NCBI GenBank assembly: GCA_030829155.1
Contig: JAURBD010000016.1
Location: forward strand, 1-23,711
Source: Flavobacteriaceae bacterium
GTDB taxonomy: Bacteria > Bacteroidota > Bacteroidia > Flavobacteriales > Flavobacteriaceae
DNA: 23,711 bases
Direction: 5' to 3'
Position numbers and translations under genes: made by a program. The notes under the pieces are model-generated. The model ran no database searches. It saw only the letters and a program-made list of their open reading frames with translations, and had not been told where the DNA came from. Shown one piece after another: positions 1 to 7,306 of the stretch. Positions within the stretch are counted from its first letter, which is position 1, and every line of letters starts with the position of its first letter.

Positions 1-407
1 GCTTGAGCATCCTGACCAATTCTCAGAGCTACATATATTTCTGAGGTTGCTTCAACTATGTATCCTTTATTACTTATAACTTGACTCGTTGTTATAGCTA
101 CATCATCATTAGCTGCAATGGCAACTTGAGAGTCGTCTGCTCCCCCTGGGGCATCTACAACAAAAACACGAGGGATTGAGTTGGATACCTCAAGACTAGT
201 TGTAGCTCCACCTATTGCAATTACATTGACCGTAACCGAGCTTGTGCTGGGTGTTGAAATATACAAATAGTGACCTTGGTTAGGAATTGCATTACTACCC
301 GATTCACTTGAATAAGCAACTGGTGGGATATAATGAACTTTACTGAGTTGCGCATTGAGCTTTAACTGCACCACAAACATTAGGGTAATTACAATTAAAG
401 CTCTCAT
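1..407 (-). CDS. N-terminal part of a large secreted protein, probably T9SS type B cargo (cut by window edge)
   Basis: The reading frame opens with ATG at 407 and stays open to base 1 (135 codons), so the C-terminus lies outside the window. The start encodes a signal peptide (MRALIVITLMFVVQLKLNAQ) with likely cleavage after NAQ. The mature part begins LSKVHYIPPVAY and continues with GHYLYISTPSTSSVTVNV and a run of short beta-strand-like segments. From memory, this opening is typical of long flavobacterial surface proteins that end in a gliding-motility-associated (T9SS type B) sorting domain. That domain cannot be checked here. The assignment rests only on the N-terminus. The gene follows the DUF2490 gene on the same strand with an 87-base gap, in which I see no TAnnTTTG box or terminator. 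Confidence 0.6.
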   Translation of the reverse strand, partial: MRALIVITLMFVVQLKLNAQLSKVHYIPPVAYSSESGSNAIPNQGHYLYISTPSTSSVTVNVIAIGGATTSLEVSNSIPRVFVVDAPGGADDSQVAIAANDDVAITTSQVISNKGYIVEATSEIYVALRIGQDAQ

Positions 408-494
408 TTTTAAAAATAGTATTTGTTGTGAAATTAATGGAATTAATCATTACCTCTTTCTTTTTTTTTTAAAAATGAATACACTGAATAATAT

Positions 495-1172
495 CTATAG
501 GTTTACAAAGGCAACAATATTGAATTGATCTCGACTTTCTTTATTAAGAAACTGATTCATATATCCCATCTCTAACCTTACAATTTTATCTAACTGATAA
601 CCAAAACCTCCATACAATCTATTGCGATCATAAAGCTTAGATTTTGTATTCAAAAACAGTTCATTGTAAGCAGAGAAATAATATTTGTTTTGTTCTTTGG
701 AACTGATTGGAATATTTAACCCTAAAAAATAGCGGATCCGCATTTTAAAATCAGATTCGACAAAACGTTGTTCAAAACGATAGCGATGACTCAATTTTAG
801 TTTCCCTAATTTTTGCTTCGAAATAAATTGTTGGAAAATTCGATGCTCGTTTACACGCACTTTGGGATCAGAATCTGAAGTATAATTCTCGGATAAAATA
901 TATCCATATCCCAGGAGAATATTTCTTTCACTTTCTCCAAAGGTATATCCCAAGCCTGTTCTCAACAACAACTGCTCTAGGTCACCAATTGCGTCATAAT
1001 TTCGATACTGTACCTCATGATGCAAATTCCACTTTTCATTCAACTGCTTGTTCCCAATATAAAGCAACCAATTCCCTAAATTACTATCTTGTGCATGGAT
1101 CAAATTAGGTAGCGCAAAAACCCAGGTCAACCCTACCCATAGTAATCTTTTTGTCAATTTACTTTTAGTCAT
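495..1172 (-). CDS. DUF2490 family outer-membrane beta-barrel protein
   Basis: This 225-residue protein has an N-terminal signal peptide (residues 1 to about 27, ending IHAQ). Its body alternates polar and aromatic residues in short strands (NWLLYIGNKQLNEKWNLHHE, LRTGLGYTF, YRFEQRF, RLEMGYMNQFL) and ends on a hydrophobic strand (FNIVAFVNL), as outer-membrane beta barrels do. The W-x3-NKxLNxKWxLxxExQYR pattern near the start is characteristic of DUF2490, which has no established biochemical role. Its ATG lies inside the end of the carbonic anhydrase gene (8-base overlap, ATGACTAA), so the two are probably translationally coupled. Family assignment is by recognition; no specific function can be supported. 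Confidence 0.8.
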   Translation of the reverse strand: MTKSKLTKRLLWVGLTWVFALPNLIHAQDSNLGNWLLYIGNKQLNEKWNLHHEVQYRNYDAIGDLEQLLLRTGLGYTFGESERNILLGYGYILSENYTSDSDPKVRVNEHRIFQQFISKQKLGKLKLSHRYRFEQRFVESDFKMRIRYFLGLNIPISSKEQNKYYFSAYNELFLNTKSKLYDRNRLYGGFGYQLDKIVRLEMGYMNQFLNKESRDQFNIVAFVNL

Positions 1173-1794
1173 AAAAACGAACTACCCCTGAATGGATATC
1201 ATACATTCCGCCCACTATTTTGATCTCTCCTTTGCTTTGCATTTCTGCTAAAACTTGACTTCCCTCTACGATTTTGTCCATCGTGAGTTCAACATTTTTT
1301 TTGGCTACTTCGTTTACAAAATCAATATTAGATGAATTTCTCAAACTAGCATCTTGTGGAGAAGAAACTGCATTTACTGCGGGTTTGATTTTTGATAGCA
1401 TTCCCGTTAGTTTTCCTAATTTGGCGTCATCGCAAGCGCCCTTAACAGCTCCACAAGCCGTATGTCCCAAAACAAGGATAAGTTTTGTCCCTGCAAGCTT
1501 GCAAGCAAACTCCATGCTACCAAGAATATCATCATTTACAAAGTTTCCTGCAATACGAGCACTGAAAATATCTCCTATTCCTTGATCAAAAATCAATTCT
1601 GAAGATACTCTTGAGTCTATACAGCTCAAAATTGTAGCGTAAGGGTATTGTCCTTGACTGGTAGCCTTTACTTGTTCCATTAAATCACGATCTGCTTTTG
1701 ACTTTTCTTGAAATCTGATGTTCCCCTCTTTTAAAAGTTGAATTGCAGATTCAGGATTTATTGATGCTTGTGTTTCTTTAGTATGTGCTTTCAT
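1165..1794 (-). CDS. Beta-class carbonic anhydrase
   Basis: This 209-residue enzyme should interconvert CO2 and bicarbonate in the cytoplasm, since no signal peptide is visible. The beta-class zinc site is complete: Cys58 in SCIDSR, His111 and Cys114 in GHTACGAVKGA, with the Asp60-Arg62 dyad next to Cys58. Length and order of motifs fit the bacterial family. The gene ends 8 bases inside the DUF2490 gene. About 110 bases upstream of its ATG, beyond a perfect 16-bp inverted repeat, lies a gene for a small exported protein. No TAnnTTTG box is obvious upstream. Carbonic anhydrases often accompany SulP transporters in bacteria; a SulP gene is present in this window but about 7 kb away and on the other strand. 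Confidence 0.95.
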   Translation of the reverse strand: MKAHTKETQASINPESAIQLLKEGNIRFQEKSKADRDLMEQVKATSQGQYPYATILSCIDSRVSSELIFDQGIGDIFSARIAGNFVNDDILGSMEFACKLAGTKLILVLGHTACGAVKGACDDAKLGKLTGMLSKIKPAVNAVSSPQDASLRNSSNIDFVNEVAKKNVELTMDKIVEGSQVLAEMQSKGEIKIVGGMYDIHSGVVRFYD

Positions 1795-1841
1795 TTCTAT
1801 TAATATTAATGTTTATTATACTATTTAGTACGTCTATTTTT

Positions 1842-1879
1842 AATACTTAAAGTAAACTTAAAGGTTTACTTTAAGTATT
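1842..1879. repeat. Perfect 16-bp inverted repeat with 6-nt spacer
   Basis: Left arm 1842-1857 (aatacttaaagtaaac) and right arm 1864-1879 are exact reverse complements, separated by ttaaag. It lies between two minus-strand genes, downstream of the small exported protein gene and upstream of the carbonic anhydrase gene. The T-rich side follows it on the plus strand. Read in the direction of the flanking genes it is followed by aaaaatag, so it is not a standard terminator for them. It may be an operator palindrome, an mRNA processing or stabilising hairpin, or an atypical terminator. Confidence 0.6.
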
Positions 1880-1903
1880 TTTAATGCATTTTCTGAAAAA
1901 TTT

Positions 1904-2200
1904 TTATAAACAAAAATCTGGGGGAGGAGAAATAATATTTAAACGAGGTTTTGAATACCTTTTAAAAACGTAAGCAAGGATATTGTTTTTTGAATATCCA
2001 AAATATTGAGAAGAATTGGATTTGAGTGAGGGCAATAAGATTTCAAAATCCAAATGCTTTTCATTTCCTTTTTCTTCTTCAGAATTAGAAAATATCTCAG
2101 AAATATCTACAGATTTTTGAGAAATAACAAGAGTTATTGGCGAGATTATGAAGAGTAGAAATACTACAGAAAAAAGTATGGATATTCTTTTTTTGGGCAT
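1904..2200 (-). CDS. Small exported protein of unknown function
   Basis: This is a 98-residue product I do not recognise. It starts with a basic N-terminus (MPKKR) and one hydrophobic segment at about residues 6-27, which can be a signal peptide or membrane anchor. A charged stretch follows (SNSEEEKGNEKHLDFE), then a C-terminal part rich in Tyr, Lys and Ser that ends RLNIISPPPDFCL. The triple proline near the end is striking and may be a family signature, but I cannot name the family. A TAnnTTTG box lies 20 bases upstream of the ATG, suggesting its own promoter. A perfect inverted repeat follows the stop. It could be co-regulated with the carbonic anhydrase gene downstream. Confidence 0.6.
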   Translation of the reverse strand: MPKKRISILFSVVFLLFIISPITLVISQKSVDISEIFSNSEEEKGNEKHLDFEILLPSLKSNSSQYFGYSKNNILAYVFKRYSKPRLNIISPPPDFCL

Positions 2201-2219
2201 TAAAATATGTTTAATGAAT

Positions 2220-2227
2220 CAAATATA
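2220..2227 (-). promoter_or_regulatory. Candidate -7 promoter box (TATATTTG) for the small exported protein
   Basis: On the minus strand this reads TATATTTG, matching the Bacteroidota -7 consensus TAnnTTTG, with the ATG at 2200. I see no clear TTG at the expected -33 spacing, so the match is one-sided. Confidence 0.4.
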
Positions 2228-2308
2228 AGAATACTTTTGCTTTGAAAATACTTAAATCAGCTTTTAACTAAATCAAAAATATTGTTCTAAATACTAACAA
2301 TTCAGTTA

Positions 2309-3916
2309 TTAGTCCTTTACAAATGATTCAGAAGTTCCTTCCCAGTCCGGATCAGCAGCACCTTTCCAGTAAGTTTTCAAACTATCAATTGCAATTGCAT
2401 GAACCCTACCAAAACGGGCAATCTCATCAATCATTTTATGAGGGTGTTGTATTGGATCAAGATCTGCATTAATCTCTGAAACTTTTGGATGATTTTCTAC
2501 CCAAAGGGTATCTCCGACAGGATAAACTCGTGGGAGCATCAAAGCTTTTTCAAGAGAAACACCCTGATCAATATAACGACTAATTACTTGTGCAACAGCT
2601 GGAACAATTCTGCTTCCTCCTGCTGCACCTAAAGCAAGAACTACATTACCTTTTTCTGTGAGCAATGTTGGTGAAATATGAGAATTAGCGCGATCCCCTG
2701 GTTTGTAGTCACCAAGATATCCCCCAAGGGTGACTGCATAAATAAACCCAAGGCCTTTAGAAGCTACTTTTGATCCCATTATAGGTCCTACTGTCTGGGT
2801 TAGAGAAACAACATTTCCAGATGAATCTGCAGTTGTTAAATGGGTCGTATGCCCATCGGGAGCTTTCCAAGACTCAGGAATTTGTGAAGACTCTACCGAG
2901 GCAATACTCTGTGTTTGACTGTTTATCTCCTGAGCAAATTCACCTGCATTTTTATAAGATAAAATCATTTTTAATGAATCTTTATATTTTTGAGCAGTTC
3001 GATATTCATAGGCATATCGAGTTGCTTTGCCCATAGTTACCGCCCAATCATTTTCGGAAAGAGGGGTTTTTATTTGGTCTAAAATTTGTAAAATTTGAAT
3101 AGTAATTGCCCCAAAAGAAGGTAAATACAAAGCATGAACCTTATGCCCTTTATAAACACCTTCGATTACTTCGGCATCCAATGCTTTATAATTTTTTAGA
3201 TCTTCTAAAGTCAATATCCCTCCCTGAGATTGAATGTCTTCAACAATTTTTTCCGCTATTTCACCTTCATAAAAGCCTTTATGACCTTGGGCAGAAATCA
3301 CTTTTAGGGTTGCAGCAAGATTTTTCTGAATAAATAGACTATTTGCTTTGAAAACAGAACCATCGGTATTGAGAAAATTCTCAGACGTCCCCTCAAATTC
3401 TTGCAGTTTATCTTGGACTAATTCTTGACGATAAACTTCGCCTGGTAAAATAATAAACCCGTTCTCAGCATAATTGATTGCTGGTCCCATAACTGTATAA
3501 AGATCAAGTAATCCGTGTTCCTTTTGCAGTTTTATTAGTCCAGCTACAACGCCCGGAATTCCAATAGTTTCATAACCATAGGAGAACTTTTCTTTCAAAG
3601 GAACATAATTAATTGGCACCTCAGTTGAAGCGTCAACTCCTCCGATTTTACCATTTCCCTTTCTGAAAATTGCCTGGAGTCTTCCTCCTATTCCGCTCAT
3701 ACTTGGCTCAACTACCGATAAGGTAAAAGCCGAAGCTACAGCAGCGTCGAAAGCATTTCCACCCATTTGGTACATTTCCATTCCAGATTTGGTTGCCAAA
3801 GGATGTGCACTTGAAACCACACTATTATCAATGTTTGCTTTTTCAAAAGGAAGATTACAAGATGAAAAAAACAATAGAATAAGAATTACCGTCGAAAACT
3901 TAATACAAACTTTCAT
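2309..3916 (-). CDS. Gamma-glutamyltransferase-family lipoprotein with divergent substrate pocket
   Basis: This is a 535-residue protein of the GGT Ntn-hydrolase family. A lipoprotein signal is visible (ILILLFFSSC, Cys20), so it is probably anchored in the cell envelope. Family landmarks are GGNAFDAAVA (52-61), VEPSMSGIGG (69-78), the self-processing and catalytic Thr at about 357 (DGHTTHLTTAD) and the glycine loop LGAAGGSR (429-436). Length fits GGT precursors. Residues that hold the gamma-glutamyl amino and carboxyl groups in E. coli GGT look replaced. The segment matching LDFREMAP reads VDASTEVP (no Arg114 equivalent), NNQMDDF is absent, and PMSSMSP reads ANSHISP. The fold and autoprocessing are likely kept, while classical glutathione activity is doubtful. 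It lies 10 bases after an M19 dipeptidase gene, so the two are probably one transcript. Confidence 0.85.
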   Translation of the reverse strand: MKVCIKFSTVILILLFFSSCNLPFEKANIDNSVVSSAHPLATKSGMEMYQMGGNAFDAAVASAFTLSVVEPSMSGIGGRLQAIFRKGNGKIGGVDASTEVPINYVPLKEKFSYGYETIGIPGVVAGLIKLQKEHGLLDLYTVMGPAINYAENGFIILPGEVYRQELVQDKLQEFEGTSENFLNTDGSVFKANSLFIQKNLAATLKVISAQGHKGFYEGEIAEKIVEDIQSQGGILTLEDLKNYKALDAEVIEGVYKGHKVHALYLPSFGAITIQILQILDQIKTPLSENDWAVTMGKATRYAYEYRTAQKYKDSLKMILSYKNAGEFAQEINSQTQSIASVESSQIPESWKAPDGHTTHLTTADSSGNVVSLTQTVGPIMGSKVASKGLGFIYAVTLGGYLGDYKPGDRANSHISPTLLTEKGNVVLALGAAGGSRIVPAVAQVISRYIDQGVSLEKALMLPRVYPVGDTLWVENHPKVSEINADLDPIQHPHKMIDEIARFGRVHAIAIDSLKTYWKGAADPDWEGTSESFVKD

Positions 3917-3926
3917 AATATACTTT

Positions 3927-5228
3927 TTATTTTATTTTTTGTAAATCAGAAGCTAATGCTTGAACTTGCTCCATAACACGTAACAAGTTACCTCCCCAGA
4001 TTTTCTCAATTTCTTTTTGAGTGTAACCTCTTTTTACAAGCTCTTTTGTTACATTCAAAGTTTCTGAAGCATCGCTCCAGCCCTCTATTCCTCCTCCTCC
4101 GTCAAAATCAGAACTAACTCCCACATGATCTATTCCAATTTTATCTTTTATATAATCAATATGATCCACAAGATCACTAACCGAAACTGGAGGAACATCT
4201 TTCTTGAGAGATTTAAGGGCTTCTTTTGCTAAATACATTAATTTTTTACGCTCTTTAATGTATTCTTGGAGGTTGTCAAATTCCAAAGCTCTCATTTGGT
4301 ATTTATCCAGAACCTTAATATTGTTTTTAGCTCCAATACTTCTTAGAAGAGAGTCTTTGGCTTTAAAATAATTATTGTGTTTTTCGGTGTTTAAATAAGA
4401 GCTGAAAGCAACGGTTTGAACAACTCCTCCGCTTTCTTTTACCCACTGTAATTGTTCATCATCTAAATTTCTGGAGTGATCACACAAAGCCCGAGCCGAA
4501 GAGTGCGAGGCAATTACTGGAGCTTTTGAATGCTCCACCATTTGTCGGATTGCTTCTTTTGAAGGATGTGAAATATCAATCATCATTCCGTAATAATTCA
4601 TTTTCTCGATGACTTGCTTTCCTAGATCGCTGAGTCCGTTATGCAAATAAATATTATCCTTTTCGCCTGTGTTAGAATCAGAAAGTTGACTGTGTCCGTT
4701 ATGAGCTAATGACATATACCTTGCTCCACGATTATAAAAAACCTCAACATTATTGATGTCTTCACCAATTGGATATCCGTTTTCGACTCCAATCATGGCA
4801 ACTTTTTTTCCACTCTTCCATATTCTTCTTACATCATTTGGTGTCAGTGCCAGCTCTATTTGATTGGGGGCATAGGCATTTACTAAACGATGAATGGCAC
4901 TAAACTTATCATCAGCATTTTCTGCTGCTTTGGCATAACCCGAAGCATTCAAGCTGTCTTGTCCGGTGTAAACAATAAACCATGCAACATCCAGCCCTCC
5001 TTTTTGCATTCCAGGGATATGAACTTGAGATTGAGTTTCAGAACTATAATTCAGCGAATCGGTAAAATTCCCTGTATTTATATCGTCATGGGTGTCAATT
5101 GTAATTACGGCTTTGTGAATTTGTTCGGCCTTGGTCATACCAGTAATAGGTTTGGACTTTTTTTCTTGAGCACAACTAAAAATAAGAAAGATCAATAAAA
5201 GTGTGTTTATTTGAATGGAAGCTCTCAT
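3927..5228 (-). CDS. M19 membrane-type dipeptidase, lipoprotein
   Basis: This 433-residue zinc peptidase belongs to the renal dipeptidase (M19) family, which cleaves dipeptides including Cys-Gly and some D-amino-acid dipeptides. I chose the ATG at 5228 because it gives a compact lipoprotein signal (LLLIFLIFSC, Cys19). A TTG six codons upstream only adds residues before the signal. Metal-site residues are complete: His47 and Asp49 (DTHDD), bridging Glu149 (GVENG), His221 (DISHP), His242 (ASHSSAR), and Asp in SSDFDGG. The C-terminal IWGGNLLRV motif is typical. It is followed after 10 bases by the GGT-like gene, recalling the GGT then Cys-Gly dipeptidase order of glutathione breakdown, although that partner has an altered pocket. 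Confidence 0.93.
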   Translation of the reverse strand: MRASIQINTLLLIFLIFSCAQEKKSKPITGMTKAEQIHKAVITIDTHDDINTGNFTDSLNYSSETQSQVHIPGMQKGGLDVAWFIVYTGQDSLNASGYAKAAENADDKFSAIHRLVNAYAPNQIELALTPNDVRRIWKSGKKVAMIGVENGYPIGEDINNVEVFYNRGARYMSLAHNGHSQLSDSNTGEKDNIYLHNGLSDLGKQVIEKMNYYGMMIDISHPSKEAIRQMVEHSKAPVIASHSSARALCDHSRNLDDEQLQWVKESGGVVQTVAFSSYLNTEKHNNYFKAKDSLLRSIGAKNNIKVLDKYQMRALEFDNLQEYIKERKKLMYLAKEALKSLKKDVPPVSVSDLVDHIDYIKDKIGIDHVGVSSDFDGGGGIEGWSDASETLNVTKELVKRGYTQKEIEKIWGGNLLRVMEQVQALASDLQKIK

Positions 5229-5288
5229 ATATAAAAAGATTTCCAACTAAGTTATGAAATCCTTTTTTAAGAGATTTTTTAACTAGGT

Positions 5289-5296
5289 TACCTTTG
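5289..5296 (+). promoter_or_regulatory. Candidate -7 promoter box (TACCTTTG) for the mscS operon
   Basis: TACCTTTG matches the Bacteroidota -7 consensus TAnnTTTG. It lies about 50 bases before the chosen ATG at 5347 and within the divergent gap between the dipeptidase and the channel gene. No convincing -33 TTG is seen. Confidence 0.45.
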
Positions 5297-5346
5297 GCTT
5301 TTCCAGATTGCTTGAAAAAAAGCTAATTTGCATAAAAATAAAAAAC

Positions 5347-6588
5347 ATGCAAAGTCCAGAAATATCATCAGTCATAAACAAAAAGCTTCTCGAAAATGGT
5401 TTGAGTGAAAACCTTGCTGAAATCAGTACAACGGGGATTCTCTTTTTATCGTACCTTCTCATTTCGATTCTTCTTTTCTGGTTTTCTAGGAAGATTATTA
5501 TTGGCTTTTTTGCTGAAATTTCAAAAAAAACCAAAAGTACTTTTGATGATATTTTACTTTCACACAAAACACCTAAATTAATTTCATACTTACCTTCTTT
5601 ATACTTAATACACAAACTTATCCCCAAGCTTTTTTCTTCGCATCAATGGCTCGAAAATATTTTTGAAGCACTGACTGTAGTTGTAGCTCTTGCATTGACT
5701 CGGGCCTTGTTAAAATCACTAAGCGATTATCTCAAAACATTAGATTCTTTTAGAGACAAACCCATTGACAGCTATATTCAAGTGATTATGATCTTTCTTT
5801 GGTTTGTTGGAGGAATAATCATTCTTTCGATACTGACAGGGACCGAGATAGGAGCTTTTTTGACTACGTTAGGAGCCTTATCTGCAGTATTACTCTTTGT
5901 TTTCAAAGACACCATTCTGGGCTTTGTGGCCAGTGTTCAAATTACAGTAAACGACACCGTTCGAATTGGAGACTGGATAAGTATGCCCAACAACAATGCA
6001 GACGGCACTGTAATTAGCATCAGTCTTTCTACAGTTCAGGTACAAAATTTTGACAACACAATTACTTCCATCCCAACGTACAAGTTAATTTCTGACTCTT
6101 TTATCAATTGGCGAGGTATGAGCGATTCCCCAGGAAGAAGAATCAAACGTTCTCTTTTAATCAAAGTCAGCAGTATTCGTTTTCTTAAGGATGAGGAGCT
6201 CTCGCAACTCAAAAAAATAAAATTATTGTCTGAATTTATTCAAACCAAAGAAGAGGACATCAAAACCCATAACTCCAATTCAAAGGCAGACAAATCTCTT
6301 TTGATTAATGGTCGTAACCTAACCAACATTGGTTTATTCCGAAATTACACAGAAGCCTACTTAGAGCTGCATCCAATGTTGAATAAAGACATGACGATGA
6401 TGTGTAGGCAATTGGCTCCAAGTTCACAAGGAATTCCGATCGAAATTTACGTCTTTAGTAAAGATAAAGACTGGAAAAACTATGAATATATTGTAGCAGA
6501 TATTTTTGACCATTTATTGGCTTCTACTAAGTATTTTCATTTAGAATGTTTTGAACTTTCACCTTTAATTCCTCGATCAAATGTTTAA
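5347..6588 (+). CDS. MscS-family mechanosensitive channel, YbdG/MscM-like
   Basis: From the ATG at 5347 this is a 413-residue membrane protein; a TTG 13 codons upstream is possible but adds only a polar stretch. About five membrane segments are visible: STTGILFLSYLLISILLFWF, PSLYLIHKLIP, ALTVVVALALTRAL, VIMIFLWFVGGIIILSIL and the pore helix LGALSAVLLFVFKDTILGFV. These are followed by the MscS beta domain (VRIGDWISMPNNNADGTV, SIPTYKLISDSFINW). The longer cytoplasmic part containing GMSDSPGRRIKRSLLI resembles E. coli YbdG, a low-conductance channel that responds to osmotic downshift. It starts an operon whose next gene overlaps its end by 8 bases. The assignment as an osmotic release channel of the inner membrane is strong. 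Gating properties cannot be inferred. Confidence 0.92.
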   Translation: MQSPEISSVINKKLLENGLSENLAEISTTGILFLSYLLISILLFWFSRKIIIGFFAEISKKTKSTFDDILLSHKTPKLISYLPSLYLIHKLIPKLFSSHQWLENIFEALTVVVALALTRALLKSLSDYLKTLDSFRDKPIDSYIQVIMIFLWFVGGIIILSILTGTEIGAFLTTLGALSAVLLFVFKDTILGFVASVQITVNDTVRIGDWISMPNNNADGTVISISLSTVQVQNFDNTITSIPTYKLISDSFINWRGMSDSPGRRIKRSLLIKVSSIRFLKDEELSQLKKIKLLSEFIQTKEEDIKTHNSNSKADKSLLINGRNLTNIGLFRNYTEAYLELHPMLNKDMTMMCRQLAPSSQGIPIEIYVFSKDKDWKNYEYIVADIFDHLLASTKYFHLECFELSPLIPRSNV

Positions 6589-7300
6589 AAAAATACTTTT
6601 TTTAGTACTACTGCTGAGCTATATTATTTCTTTGGGTCAGGATATGTCTGGCGAAAAACTAATCGATAAAAGCATTCAGTACCACGACCCTAACAACAAT
6701 TGGGTTAAGTTTTCAGGGGAATTGAAGATTACAATGGAAACCCCGTCAAGGAATCCCATAATAAGTTCTGTTTTTATTGATTTGCAAAAAGAATATTTTA
6801 GAAATCAGTACGAGAGCGATTCTAATTTGATTTTTCAAGTGCTTGATAAAGAAGTTTGTTCAATTCTCTTTAATGGGAAAGCCGAATTCAGTCCTGAAGA
6901 AGAAAAAAAATACCGCCTCACTTGTAATCAAGCCAAACGAACAAGAGATTATTACACCTATTTGTTCGGTCTTCCCATGAAACTCAAAGATCCAGGCACA
7001 CTAATCAATCCAAAAATAGAAAAACGCTCTTTTAGAGGAAAAGAATATCTTGTTGCTCAGGTAAATTACAAAAAAGAAGTAGGGAATGATCGGTGGTATT
7101 TTTATTTTGATCCAATCACATATGCCATGAAAGTATATCAGTTTTATCATGAGGAATCAAAAAACGACGGGGAATATATTTTATTGGCTGAAGAAATTGT
7201 AATCAACGGAATCAAAATGCCCAAAAACAGAGCATGGTATTACAACAAGGATGATAAATACCTTGGAACTGATTTTTTGTTCAAAAATTCAAAACCTTAG
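6581..7300 (+). CDS. DUF6503 family exported protein
   Basis: This 239-residue protein has a signal peptide (MFKKILFLVLLLSYIISLGQ). The mature part begins with a pattern I recognise from DUF6503 (LIDKSIQYHDPNNNWVKFSG) and continues with beta-rich segments such as DRWYFYFDPITYAMKVYQFY and EIVINGIKMPKNRAWYY, reminiscent of the LolA/LolB-like fold. A periplasmic or envelope location and perhaps lipid or lipoprotein handling are inference from the fold resemblance only. The ATG overlaps the channel gene stop by 8 bases, so translation is probably coupled. The tocopherol-cyclase-like gene follows after 6 bases. It has two Cys in the mature part (CSILF and LTCNQAK), which could form a disulfide in the periplasm. 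Confidence 0.7.
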   Translation: MFKKILFLVLLLSYIISLGQDMSGEKLIDKSIQYHDPNNNWVKFSGELKITMETPSRNPIISSVFIDLQKEYFRNQYESDSNLIFQVLDKEVCSILFNGKAEFSPEEEKKYRLTCNQAKRTRDYYTYLFGLPMKLKDPGTLINPKIEKRSFRGKEYLVAQVNYKKEVGNDRWYFYFDPITYAMKVYQFYHEESKNDGEYILLAEEIVINGIKMPKNRAWYYNKDDKYLGTDFLFKNSKP

Positions 7301-7306
7301 AGCTGC

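Noticed and set aside
1800..1841. A TATAAT-like string upstream of the carbonic anhydrase gene as a sigma-70 style promoter
   Set aside because: There is no matching -35 element, and the primary sigma factor of Bacteroidota prefers TAnnTTTG; the area is AT-rich enough to give TATAAT by chance.
2309..5228. A straightforward glutathione degradation operon
   Set aside because: The gene order fits, but the GGT-like enzyme lacks the residues expected for binding a gamma-glutamyl group, so I do not claim this substrate.
5283..5627. A 114-codon minus-strand open frame across the start of the mscS gene
   Set aside because: It is antisense to a well-supported membrane protein gene, has no recognisable domain or signal, and lies over the candidate mscS promoter.
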